From Planctomycetales bacterium (lineage in GTDB: Bacteria; Planctomycetota; Phycisphaerae; SM23-33): a DNA stretch of 25,774 nt. The stretch is from positions 1 through 25,774 of the forward strand of contig DAOWOP010000014.1 in NCBI GenBank assembly GCA_030642005.1, given 5' to 3'. The notes beneath the pieces are model-generated. The model was not told the origin of the DNA, made no database searches, and worked only from the letters and a program-made list of their open reading frames with translations. The translations under genes were made by a program, and so were the position numbers. This document shows, piece after piece, positions 1-6,714 of this stretch. Numbering within the stretch: position 1 is the first letter of the stretch; every line of letters starts with the position of its first letter.

Positions 1-43
1 GAACCAGAACGTTCCATGCCGATACAAGAGAAGTAGCGTCCAT
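1..43 (-). CDS. 5' end of an unidentified gene leaving the window
   Basis: An ATG at 43..41 opens a frame of 14 codons (MDATSLVSAWNVLV) that runs off the left edge. A GGGAG Shine-Dalgarno core lies six bases before the ATG, and a sigma-28-like promoter lies about 45 bases upstream. The start follows the operon terminator on the same strand, so this would be the first gene of a new unit, plausibly a late flagellar gene. Too little protein is visible to name it. Confidence 0.45.
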   Translation of the reverse strand, partial: MDATSLVSAWNVLV

Positions 44-85
44 GCCGATCTCCCGTGGGATTGCTTTGACAACAATCACATCGGG

Positions 86-112
86 TTGTCGGCATGTTTT
101 TTATCATGTTAA
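86..112 (-). promoter_or_regulatory. Sigma-28 (FliA) type promoter
   Basis: On the minus strand TTAA (112..109), 15 bases, then GCCGACAA (93..86). The enterobacterial FliA consensus is TAAA-N15-GCCGATAA, so 3 of 4 and 7 of 8 bases match at exact spacing. A start near 79 would give a leader of about 36 bases ending in GGGAG and the ATG at 43. The window encodes FliA itself. The match is good but short. Confidence 0.5.
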
Positions 113-135
113 TTACGTTCCAAATTGGCTAAAGG

Positions 136-199
136 GCACAGAACACAGAGGTCCTTATTTTAAAAGTAGTTATGTCAAAAACACCTCCGTGTCCCCTGC
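136..199. repeat. Imperfect inverted repeat, possible dispersed palindromic element
   Basis: The arms at 136-152 and 183-199 match at 13 of 17 positions across a 30-base AT-rich spacer. In minus-strand RNA the mismatches become G-U pairs. The arms carry the ACACAGAGGT / ACACGGAGGT wording I associate with repeated intergenic palindromes in many bacterial genomes, but copy number cannot be tested in one window. Apart from the terminator, the promoter and this repeat, I see nothing else in the gene-free stretch 44-324. Confidence 0.4.
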
Positions 200-260
200 G
201 GTGATGCCGGAGGCGCCCCGAAGAACAATATTCGGGTTAGAAATATGGGCAAGGCGCAAG

Positions 261-294
261 AAAAACGGGATTTTGCATCCTTGCAAAATCCCGT
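261..294 (-). terminator. Rho-independent terminator of the flagellar operon
   Basis: A perfect 12-base stem (265-276 with 283-294, ACGGGATTTTGC) closes a six-base loop. On the minus strand it is followed by TTTTC. It starts about 30 bases after the stop codon of the FlgM-like gene, which makes it the natural end of the long minus-strand operon. Confidence 0.85.
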
Positions 295-324
295 CAAAGA
301 CTCCGAGTCTGGAGTAATACGTTG

Positions 325-612
325 TCAAATCCCCATAGAAACAATCCTTTCGGCTGCCCTTTTGACAGCCTCAGGGGTATCCAATTGGCCTGATTCGAGG
401 AGTTTTTTCGCTTCAGCAACGGCCTGGCGGTTCACCTCATCGCAGGCGGCTGCCTTTTGGATGTAAGGCTTGCACGCTGCCTCGCCGATCCTGGCATTTG
501 CCGCCGATGCTTCGGAGGTGTCGGTCGGCCTGGCGGCCTGACGCTTCACCTCGTTGCTATCCGGCTGGCCCGGCATCTCCGGTCTGTTAGGTCCGTCTAT
601 TCGCACGTTCAT
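325..612 (-). CDS. FlgM-like small protein (putative anti-sigma-28 factor)
   Basis: This 95-residue soluble protein opens with MNVRIDG. Its last third (about residues 62-95) is a predicted helix pair built on AEAKKLLESG, then LDTPEAVKRAAERI. FlgM proteins have an MxID-type start, an unstructured N-terminal half and a C-terminal helical part that binds FliA. Length, layout and position, with FliA in the same operon, fit that family. The match is by pattern only. The start is uncertain: ATG at 612 has GGGAG only two bases upstream, and an in-frame TTG at 621 would add three residues. It is the last gene before the terminator, 34 bases after the preceding lipoprotein. If correct, it would hold FliA inactive until the hook is complete and be exported afterwards. 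It could instead be an unrelated lineage-specific helical protein. Confidence 0.55.
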   Translation of the reverse strand: MNVRIDGPNRPEMPGQPDSNEVKRQAARPTDTSEASAANARIGEAACKPYIQKAAACDEVNRQAVAEAKKLLESGQLDTPEAVKRAAERIVSMGI

Positions 613-646
613 AACTCCCAAGTCTTTCCGCCACTAACATTCTCGT

Positions 647-1363
647 TTATAGACCCGATGACTTAAAGGCATTTCGGAAATTTTTTTCATTTTTTTCTAA
701 AGTTGCCCACCGCCGGGACTTCCTGTTTGTTTTCACCTCAGGCCCGTCCGGGAGGGTCGCAACGACTTCGAATGCGACGAATTTCTCAAACGCCTTGGGG
801 CTGATCATCGCAAGTTGCCAGTTCATCGGTTCGTACCCGTCCCGCATCCGGCTGTCGAAGAAGCACTTCACCCGCTTAGTTACGGTCTTGTCCGTCGTGT
901 CCCAGACGTGGTTGATTCCCCATACCAGCCGGCCGCTTCTCAGGTCCATCAGTCGCAGGTCCAGCCCCATCTGCATGCGTGGATGCGGGCGAAAATCCCT
1001 GACCGTCCCAAGCAGTATCGCATCGCACTGAAAGGTTTCCCGCATGTCCCGCAGTTGCTTGATGGTGAAGCCCGCCCACCCGTCCAGCGAGAGCGTTTTA
1101 CACCGCGGGTCATCCCTGGTTACTACGTCCAGGCGAAACAGCCTGCGGGCCCCAATGGCGTGGGACAACGCGACGGTCATGTCCTCGGCTATGCCGGGAC
1201 AACTGTCCTGCCCCGTCAATTGCACGAAAACCACGCGGTTGATGCGGGCGAGGTCTTCGGGCCGACCGAGATAGTGGCCGATGTCAGGGGGCTTCTGGCA
1301 ACCCGGCAGGACAAGCCAGCCCAGGCATAGCAGCGTCGGGATCGCGATTTTATTAAGACGCAT
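647..1363 (-). CDS. Putative lipoprotein, FlgO/CsgG/TolB-N-like fold
   Basis: This 238-residue protein starts with a lipoprotein signal peptide ending LPGC (Cys 22, Gln at +2), so outer-membrane or periplasmic anchoring is expected. The mature part has alternating strands and helices: a VVFVQL strand near residue 50, a helix, then a block near residues 122-160 with CDAILLGTVRDF, LRLMDLRSGRLVWG and a following VWD. That arrangement (Gx.V near a lipid-anchored N-terminus, then LxLxDxxxGxxxW) recalls the FlgO, CsgG and TolB N-terminal families, and FlgO is a flagellar lipoprotein in Vibrio. The assignment is structural analogy, not a recognised homologue. The ATG at 1363 overlaps the previous gene by 11 bases and has GAGGAG ten bases upstream. 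An upstream in-frame start at 1438 would add a basic stretch before the signal peptide and is less likely. Confidence 0.6.
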   Translation of the reverse strand: MRLNKIAIPTLLCLGWLVLPGCQKPPDIGHYLGRPEDLARINRVVFVQLTGQDSCPGIAEDMTVALSHAIGARRLFRLDVVTRDDPRCKTLSLDGWAGFTIKQLRDMRETFQCDAILLGTVRDFRPHPRMQMGLDLRLMDLRSGRLVWGINHVWDTTDKTVTKRVKCFFDSRMRDGYEPMNWQLAMISPKAFEKFVAFEVVATLPDGPEVKTNRKSRRWATLEKNEKNFRNAFKSSGL

Positions 1364-1922
1364 CACCGGTTTTCTCCTCGGCGCCGGAGGTCTGCATCGC
1401 CGGTTGCGTCGTGGGCGCATTCTCGACGACTTCTCCACCGATTAGCGTCAGTATCCTTACCAGGGTGTCCAACTGGGCCTTCTGAGACTGACGCATCTCG
1501 TCGCGGAAGCCCAGGACGCTGGTTTTCCATTTCTCAAGTTCCGTTTTCATCTCCAGCAACATACTGTTGGCCTGGGTGAGTTCTCTCTCTGCGCGGTCCA
1601 GTTCGAGTTGCAGTTTGGTAATCTGCTGCTGGGATGTCAGTTGCTTCTGTCTCAACTGGCGGTTTTCCTGAAGCAGCTGGTCGCGCTTTGACGAGGCTTC
1701 GGCGTATTTCTTGGCCCATTCCATCGCGGCATCGACCGCGTTGTCAGTCTGGGCTCCGGTTTCGTCCCGAATGGCCGTCTTGTCAAGATACGCCTGCCCG
1801 CTGGCCTGCGGGGGCTCGGCAGCAACTTCCGGGCCGGTGAAATTGGCCGTACTCCAGTCGCACCCGCCCAGCATGAGGCTTCCAGACAAGGCCACAACTG
1901 CAATTCCTGTAATCAGTCGCAT
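1353..1922 (-). CDS. Coiled-coil lipoprotein of unknown function
   Basis: This is a 189-residue protein. Residues 1-20 form a lipoprotein signal peptide ending MLGGC, with Cys 21 as the lipid anchor and Asp at +2. A linker is followed by a long heptad-rich region (about residues 60-145, many Q, L, E and K) predicted to be a coiled coil, and the C-terminus carries an APTTQPA linker. In Enterobacteria Asp at +2 keeps lipoproteins in the inner membrane; whether that rule holds here is unknown. AAGGAG lies eight bases before the ATG. The gene is separated from the preceding small gene by 56 bases, one of the larger gaps in this tail, and overlaps the next lipoprotein gene by 11 bases, which suggests the two are translated together. 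I do not recognise the family. A role at the cell envelope around the motor is inferred from position only. Confidence 0.65.
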   Translation of the reverse strand: MRLITGIAVVALSGSLMLGGCDWSTANFTGPEVAAEPPQASGQAYLDKTAIRDETGAQTDNAVDAAMEWAKKYAEASSKRDQLLQENRQLRQKQLTSQQQITKLQLELDRAERELTQANSMLLEMKTELEKWKTSVLGFRDEMRQSQKAQLDTLVRILTLIGGEVVENAPTTQPAMQTSGAEEKTGDAS

Positions 1923-1978
1923 AAGTCAATCTCCTTTCTGAATTTAAGGTCGTTTCGCAACTTGTCATTTTCGCACCT

Positions 1979-2203
1979 TCACCCCGCCAATTGTCCAGTC
2001 GATTCGGCATAGGTGCAATGCAGGTAAATCTTTTCGCCGCAATGACATACAACCTCGATAATCATGTTTTGGTCGTTTTGTTCGACGATTCCGGCCCTTG
2101 GCCTGACGGAGGGCGTAACGCCCGGCGCGACGTCGCCAAGTTGTTGCCGGCCTGTTATTTTCACTTTTTCCCGCTTCAGTAATCCTGATGTTTCCGAACT
2201 CAT
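1979..2203 (-). CDS. Small protein with CxC-x7-C cysteine cluster, unknown function
   Basis: This 74-residue protein lacks a signal peptide and membrane helix. The C-terminal part reads IIEVVCHCGEKIYLHCTY, with Cys 53, Cys 55 and Cys 63 plus His 54 and His 62. This looks like a single metal-binding knuckle embedded in a beta-strand pair. The N-terminal half is basic and polar. ATG at 2203 is preferred over the in-frame ATG at 2209 because AAAGGAG lies seven bases before 2203. It sits between the 70-residue basic protein and the coiled-coil lipoprotein. I have the impression that short proteins with a CxCG motif recur near flagellar genes in some lineages, but I cannot name the family. Confidence 0.6.
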   Translation of the reverse strand: MSSETSGLLKREKVKITGRQQLGDVAPGVTPSVRPRAGIVEQNDQNMIIEVVCHCGEKIYLHCTYAESTGQLAG

Positions 2204-2227
2204 TAACACGCTCCTTTCAACGCCGGT

Positions 2228-2440
2228 TCAGGCGTAATAATCCACCAAGTGGTCCGGGTCGGTTTTTGTTTCGGCGCTTTCGGCGGCGGAGTTGGTATGT
2301 TCGTCCGCTTCCGCTTTGGGCGTGCTGCGCTTCTTTCGCCTGGATGGTTCTTTTTTTCTCCGGTCCTTCCGGTCTGACAGCGGCGTCGGTCTGGAGGAGC
2401 CGTCCGTCGCGTTCACCCTGTAGTCTGTGTCTCCGGCCAT
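2228..2440 (-). CDS. Small, highly charged protein of unknown function
   Basis: This 70-residue protein has a basic middle (DRKDRRKKEPSRRKKRS, about residues 23-39), an acidic and polar second half, and the ending HLVDYYA. It is predicted to be mostly disordered. It starts six bases after the fliA stop and ends 24 bases before the next small gene, so it is probably translated from the same message. Low complexity makes coding status less certain than for its neighbours, but it fits the spacing, the frame ends cleanly, and without it a 240-base hole would be left in a tight operon. The hydrophobic C-terminal tail after a disordered body could be a docking peptide. That is speculation. Confidence 0.5.
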   Translation of the reverse strand: MAGDTDYRVNATDGSSRPTPLSDRKDRRKKEPSRRKKRSTPKAEADEHTNSAAESAETKTDPDHLVDYYA

Positions 2441-2446
2441 GGCTGT

Positions 2447-3220
2447 TTATCCGAGTTTCATGGACAGTTTGAACAGCGCGCCGGCGTGTAACTGGCTGAC
2501 GCGCGATTCGGTGATGTCCAGCACCTGTGCTATCTCCTTCATGGTCAGGTCGCGCTCGTAGTACAACAGCAATAGTGTTCGATCCCTTTTCGGCAGTTCG
2601 CTGATTGCTTCGGCCAGGTGTTCCAGTAATTCTTTTCGTTCAACCTGCGTGTCCGGTGAGGGCATCTTATCGACAATCATAGGCCCAATTGCGGGCTGGT
2701 CTTCGGACAGGCCGTGTATGGAGAGAAACTGCTGCTTCCTCGCTTCCTGGAGCGTTTGATACAACTGTTCGGGCGACAGCCCGACGGCCCTTGCCAGTTC
2801 GGCGTCGTCGGGCGGGACGCCCGATTCGGTGAGCAGGTCCTGGTAGGTCTGTCGAATCAGGCGGATTTGCTTATGCACAGCCGACGGGACGAAAGACCTG
2901 CTCCTTAATTCGTCGATAATGGCGCCTCGGACGCGGATGTAGGCATAGGTTCTGAACTCGGCGTCCCTGTCGGTATCATAGGCCCTGGCCGCCTGCACCA
3001 GCCCGACCGTACCGGCGGAAATCAAGTCTTCCATGTCCGCGGCATTGGATACGTACGAAGCGACCTTCTGTGCAATGTGCTGGACCATCGGCAGGTTTTC
3101 GGTGATCCATCGCTCTTCAGCCGCTTCCCGCGACTGTTTGGCGTAGGCCTGTGAAATTTTCGCCTGGAGCGCCTTTGTGGACATCAGGCCGGGCGTCGTT
3201 TTGTCGGTTTGAGTGCTCAC
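2447..3220 (-). CDS. fliA: Flagellar RNA polymerase sigma factor FliA/WhiG (sigma-28)
   Basis: A sigma-70 family factor of 257 residues that directs RNA polymerase to late flagellar promoters. Region 2 spans about residues 38-110, with DLISAGTVGLVQAARAYD for core binding and FRTYAYIRVRGAIIDELRS for -10 recognition. Region 3 follows at about 115-170 and region 4 at about 205-257, with the helix-turn-helix TMKEIAQVLDITESRVSQLH. The length and the absence of region 1.1 are typical of FliA/WhiG. The start codon is GTG at 3220, six bases after the preceding small gene; an in-frame ATG at codon 13 is a weaker alternative. A FlgM-like candidate antagonist is encoded five genes downstream, and a FliA-type promoter lies after the operon terminator. 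Confidence 0.93.
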   Translation of the reverse strand: MSTQTDKTTPGLMSTKALQAKISQAYAKQSREAAEERWITENLPMVQHIAQKVASYVSNAADMEDLISAGTVGLVQAARAYDTDRDAEFRTYAYIRVRGAIIDELRSRSFVPSAVHKQIRLIRQTYQDLLTESGVPPDDAELARAVGLSPEQLYQTLQEARKQQFLSIHGLSEDQPAIGPMIVDKMPSPDTQVERKELLEHLAEAISELPKRDRTLLLLYYERDLTMKEIAQVLDITESRVSQLHAGALFKLSMKLG

Positions 3221-3226
3221 TATTAT

Positions 3227-3448
3227 TTACTCTTTGCCTGTGTTAGTCCTGTCCGCACCGGTCTTTACAGCCGCATCGACGATAATCCGTATGGCTGCGG
3301 TACCGGCCAGACTGATTACAATGTACATTATTCCCGCACCCGCCAGCGCCCTCATCCCGCAAACGAAAACGGGTACGTCGCTGCACCACCCGACGAACGC
3401 CAAGGCAAAAAAGACTATCGCAGCCATTGTTATCGCAATCTGTCGCAC
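3227..3448 (-). CDS. Small two-helix membrane protein of unknown function
   Basis: This 73-residue protein has two predicted membrane helices (about residues 4-22 and 30-58) joined by a short loop containing Cys 22 and Cys 30, and a short polar tail. The start is GTG at 3448, 33 bases after the flhA stop, with a weak GAG before it. It ends six bases before fliA. In many polar-flagellate bacteria flhF and flhG occupy the space between flhA and fliA; here this peptide is found instead. I do not recognise it. Small size makes the call moderately uncertain, but two clean hydrophobic segments and operon spacing favour a real gene. Confidence 0.55.
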   Translation of the reverse strand: MRQIAITMAAIVFFALAFVGWCSDVPVFVCGMRALAGAGIMYIVISLAGTAAIRIIVDAAVKTGADRTNTGKE

Positions 3449-3481
3449 GTTTTTATCTCATTCATTTTAGTTTCAATCCAA

Positions 3482-5608
3482 TCAGCCTGCGGCGGCGACC
3501 TCCTCGGCCGGAAGGGCCAGAAGGGCAACGGTGGCGACCGACTCAACTTTCGTACCGATAGTGATTTCGTCGTAGGCCAGGATAGAAAGTTGCGGCAGTT
3601 GCCGGGACAGCATCTCACCCAGGTGAGGCCTCAGGCGCGAATCGCACAGCATGACGGCTTTGTCGTTACCGGCCTCCATGGCGGTCCGCCACGCTTCGGC
3701 GATTTTTCGGCCTAGTTCCAGCGCCCGTTCCGGCGGGACCGCGAATGTTTCCTCACCGCGATCGGCGTTGATACTGTTGCGAAGTTCATATTCCAGCGAC
3801 GGCTCCAGGATGACCGCCTGGATTTTCCCTTCACCGTCGCAGTACTGCTCTGTAATCGTGCGGGACAGCATCTTCCGCGCCAGTTCCGTGAGCGTGCCGA
3901 CGTCCTTGGTCCTGCCTGAGTGGTCTCCGAGAACCTCCAGAATCTGCGCCAGGTCGCGTATGGCGATACCTTCGCGGAGGAGGTTCTGGAGCACCCGCTG
4001 CAACAGGCCTATGGGCACCCGTTCGCCGATGACCTCGTTGACCAGCGTCGGCTGCTTCTCGCGCAGGCGGTCCACCAGCCTCTGGACGTCGTCGCGGCTG
4101 AGCAACTCGTATGCGTACCGCTTCAGCGATTCGGACAGGTGTGTTACCAGAACCGATTCAGGATCGACGACGGTGTAACCGCTCAGTTCGGCCTGCTGTT
4201 TTTGGTCGGGGTCGATCCAAAGCGCTGGCAGATTGAACACTGGTTCCTGTGTGGCTTGACCGGCGATTTGATTCTGTACGGTGCCGGGGTCCATCGCCAG
4301 GAGTTTCTCCGGCTCAAGCCGGCCGGCGCTGATTATGTGGTTGTGCAGGCGGATTTCGTAGCTGTTCGGCTCAAGCGTTACGTTATCCCGCAGCCGGATC
4401 AGTGGCAGGACGATGCCGTACTCCTGGGCGAACTTTCGTCGCAGCGGCGAGATGCGGTGAGAGAGGCTGTCTTTGCGACGGGGATCGACCGTCTTAATCA
4501 GCCTGGCGCCGACCTGGATGGAAAGCCTGTCAACGTCCAGCAGTTCTTCCACGGGCGTCTGTTCGGCTTCCTGGTCGGGTTTTGCGGGTTTTTTGACTTT
4601 TGCTTCTCGTTCTCGTCGGCTGAGCGCTCTGGCCACCAAGCCTGCGCCCAGCGACAGTACGATGAACGGCGTCTTCGGGAAGCCCGGCACAAATATCATC
4701 GCTCCCAGAAGGAATGAGGCGATACCGAACGGCCTGGGCCTGGCCATCATCTGACGGATCAGGTCGTGGCTGATGCTGCTTTTGGTGGTGGTCTTGCTGA
4801 TAAGGAAGCCTGCGGCGGTGGAGATGATCACAGCCGGTATCTGCGATACCAGGCCGTCGCCGATGGCGAGGATGCCGTAGGTTTTGACCGCTTCGCCAGC
4901 CGACAGCCCGCCGCCCATCCCGACGGCGAAGCCGCCGATGAGGTTGATAGCGGTGATAATCAATCCGGCAATGGCGTCGCCGCGGACGAACTTGCTGGCG
5001 CCGTCCATCGCTCCGTAGAACTCGCTTTCCCGGACGATTTTTTCGCGTCTCTGGCGGGCATCTTCTTCCCCGATAAGCCCGGCGTTAAGGTCCGCGTCGA
5101 TTGCCATTTGCTTGCCCGGCATGGCGTCCAGGTTGAACCTGGCGGCTACTTCGCTGATTCGTTCGGAACCTTTGGTAATCACGACGAACTGGATCACCAC
5201 AAGGATCAGGAAGACCACCAGCCCTATGACCAGGCTGCCGCCGACCACCATATCGCCGAAGGTCCTGATAATCGCGCCGGCGTCACCCTGGAGGAGGATC
5301 AGCCGGGTCGAGGCCACGTTCAGCGACAGGCGAAACAGCGTTACGAACAGCAGCAGCGAAGGAAACGTGGAAAGTTCGATTGACTCCCTGGCTGAAAGAA
5401 CCACCACCAGCGTCGCCAGCGCCACTGCGATGCTGCATGACAGCAGTATGTCCAGCATGAACGTCGGCATCGGGATCAGCAGCGTCGCCAGCACCACCGC
5501 CACGCCAATCGCGAAGATAACGTCGCTATGCGCCATCAGCCGGTTCAAAGGCCCCTGCGGCAGGTCCAGCGGTGAAGATGCAGCGGTATTTTCGTCTTCA
5601 GCAGCCAT
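3482..5608 (-). CDS. flhA: Flagellar export gate protein FlhA
   Basis: The largest export gate subunit of the flagellar type III secretion system, 708 residues (the family is usually near 690). The N-terminal half (about 28-335) has eight predicted membrane helices. The FHIPEP-family signature region is seen around 93-130 (RLSLNVASTRLIL, then an FGD..VGG run), and the cytoplasmic loop contains DAMPGKQMAIDADLNAGLI (161-179), including the conserved acidic residues, and MDGASKFVRGD (201-211). The C-terminal half (about 365-700) is the cytoplasmic ring that docks export substrates and chaperones. The ATG shares one base with the flhB stop (TAATG). All family features look intact. Confidence 0.97.
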   Translation of the reverse strand: MAAEDENTAASSPLDLPQGPLNRLMAHSDVIFAIGVAVVLATLLIPMPTFMLDILLSCSIAVALATLVVVLSARESIELSTFPSLLLFVTLFRLSLNVASTRLILLQGDAGAIIRTFGDMVVGGSLVIGLVVFLILVVIQFVVITKGSERISEVAARFNLDAMPGKQMAIDADLNAGLIGEEDARQRREKIVRESEFYGAMDGASKFVRGDAIAGLIITAINLIGGFAVGMGGGLSAGEAVKTYGILAIGDGLVSQIPAVIISTAAGFLISKTTTKSSISHDLIRQMMARPRPFGIASFLLGAMIFVPGFPKTPFIVLSLGAGLVARALSRREREAKVKKPAKPDQEAEQTPVEELLDVDRLSIQVGARLIKTVDPRRKDSLSHRISPLRRKFAQEYGIVLPLIRLRDNVTLEPNSYEIRLHNHIISAGRLEPEKLLAMDPGTVQNQIAGQATQEPVFNLPALWIDPDQKQQAELSGYTVVDPESVLVTHLSESLKRYAYELLSRDDVQRLVDRLREKQPTLVNEVIGERVPIGLLQRVLQNLLREGIAIRDLAQILEVLGDHSGRTKDVGTLTELARKMLSRTITEQYCDGEGKIQAVILEPSLEYELRNSINADRGEETFAVPPERALELGRKIAEAWRTAMEAGNDKAVMLCDSRLRPHLGEMLSRQLPQLSILAYDEITIGTKVESVATVALLALPAEEVAAAG

Positions 5609-6696
5609 TATTTACCGTCCCGTCGCCCGGAGCGCTTGTTCTTTCGCATCCTGTAGATCATTGCCAGCACCTCGGCAACGGTGATGAAGAGCGTTTCGGG
5701 TATTACCTGTCCGACCTCTACGGCGGCATAGAGCGTTCGGGCCAGTTCCGGTTTTTCGATAACCGGCACGTTGTGTTCCGCCGCGATTTCCTTAATCTTC
5801 CGGCACAGGAAGTCGGCGCCCTTGGCGACTACCTGCGGCGCCGCCATGGTCCCCGCATCGTAGCGCAGGGCAACGGCGAAGTGGACCGGGTTGGTTATGA
5901 CCACGTCGGCAGTCGGAACATCCTGGAGCATCCGCTTGCGGGCCAGCGCCATTTGAACCGCGCGGATCCGACCCTTGACTTCCGGGGCCACTTCATGCTG
6001 CTTTCGTTCTTCCTTGACTTCCTGCCGGCTCATTCGCAATTCGCGTTTGTAGTTCCATCGCTGATACAGCAGGTCCGCACAGGCAATGGCCATCAGCGCC
6101 ACCACGACCCTGCCGGCCAGGCCAAGTATAAATCCGGCGACAGCGCACAGGGTGCCGGCCGGAGTGGCCCACTGGAGGCCCAGCAGCGAATCCATACGTC
6201 CGGCGATGTACTGCCAGGCGATCACCAGGATCACGGCGAGTTTGGCCAATGAAACCAGCAGTTTGACCACTGATTTGACGGTGAAGAGGTTTTTTAGTCC
6301 TTTAATCGGGGATATGCGCGACATATCCACCTTGATGGCCTTCGGCGCGAACGCCCATCCACCTGCCGCCATGCTTCCCATGACCGACATCCCCGCCGCA
6401 ACGAACAGGAACGGCGCCAGGACGGTCAGGCACGCCGCCCCGCTGGAATGTAACAGTTCCGCGAACGCCTCATTGTCTATCGAACCGGATACGTGCAGCG
6501 ACAACCCGCCGGACAACCGCGTAGCGAACCATTGGTACAGTTGGCCTGACATCAACGCCAGCAGTATCAGCAGTGAGCCTATCATCAGGGCGGAGGGAAC
6601 CTCCTGGCTCTGGGGGACCTGGCCTTTGGCGCGGGCCTTTTTCAGGCGTTCCGGTGTAGCCTTTTCGGTCTTTGCTGATGCGCCCTTTTCCGCCAT
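5608..6696 (-). CDS. flhB: Flagellar export switch protein FlhB
   Basis: A membrane component of the export gate that controls the switch from rod/hook to filament substrates. In this 362-residue protein the N-terminus has the family's TPERLKKARAKGQV element (14-27), followed by four predicted membrane helices up to about 215. The linker and cytoplasmic domain contain the autocleavage site NPVH at 269-272. The usual sequence is NPTH, so the third position is changed while the Asn-Pro bond and the His are kept. It follows fliR by 18 bases and runs into flhA by a one-base overlap. Confidence 0.96.
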   Translation of the reverse strand: MAEKGASAKTEKATPERLKKARAKGQVPQSQEVPSALMIGSLLILLALMSGQLYQWFATRLSGGLSLHVSGSIDNEAFAELLHSSGAACLTVLAPFLFVAAGMSVMGSMAAGGWAFAPKAIKVDMSRISPIKGLKNLFTVKSVVKLLVSLAKLAVILVIAWQYIAGRMDSLLGLQWATPAGTLCAVAGFILGLAGRVVVALMAIACADLLYQRWNYKRELRMSRQEVKEERKQHEVAPEVKGRIRAVQMALARKRMLQDVPTADVVITNPVHFAVALRYDAGTMAAPQVVAKGADFLCRKIKEIAAEHNVPVIEKPELARTLYAAVEVGQVIPETLFITVAEVLAMIYRMRKNKRSGRRDGK

Positions 6697-6714
6697 TTCA
6701 GTCGGTTCCTTGTC

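Noticed and set aside
41..102. CATGCC/GGCATG stem followed by TTTTTT as a plus-strand terminator
   Set aside because: The stem is six bases with a long bulge, no plus-strand gene precedes it, and the same bases are better explained by the minus-strand promoter and gene start.
42..317. A 91-codon plus-strand frame at the left edge
   Set aside because: It runs through the terminator stem, the promoter-like site and the inverted repeat, and has no domain or ribosome-binding site.
639..649. GTCTATAA before the FlgM-like gene as a FliA -10 box
   Set aside because: It is coding sequence at the end of the lipoprotein gene, matches only 6 of 8, and has no -35 TAAA at the right distance.
815..1330. 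A 171-codon plus-strand frame opposite the FlgO-like lipoprotein
   Set aside because: The minus-strand gene has a signal peptide, lipobox and ribosome-binding site; the plus frame has none of these.
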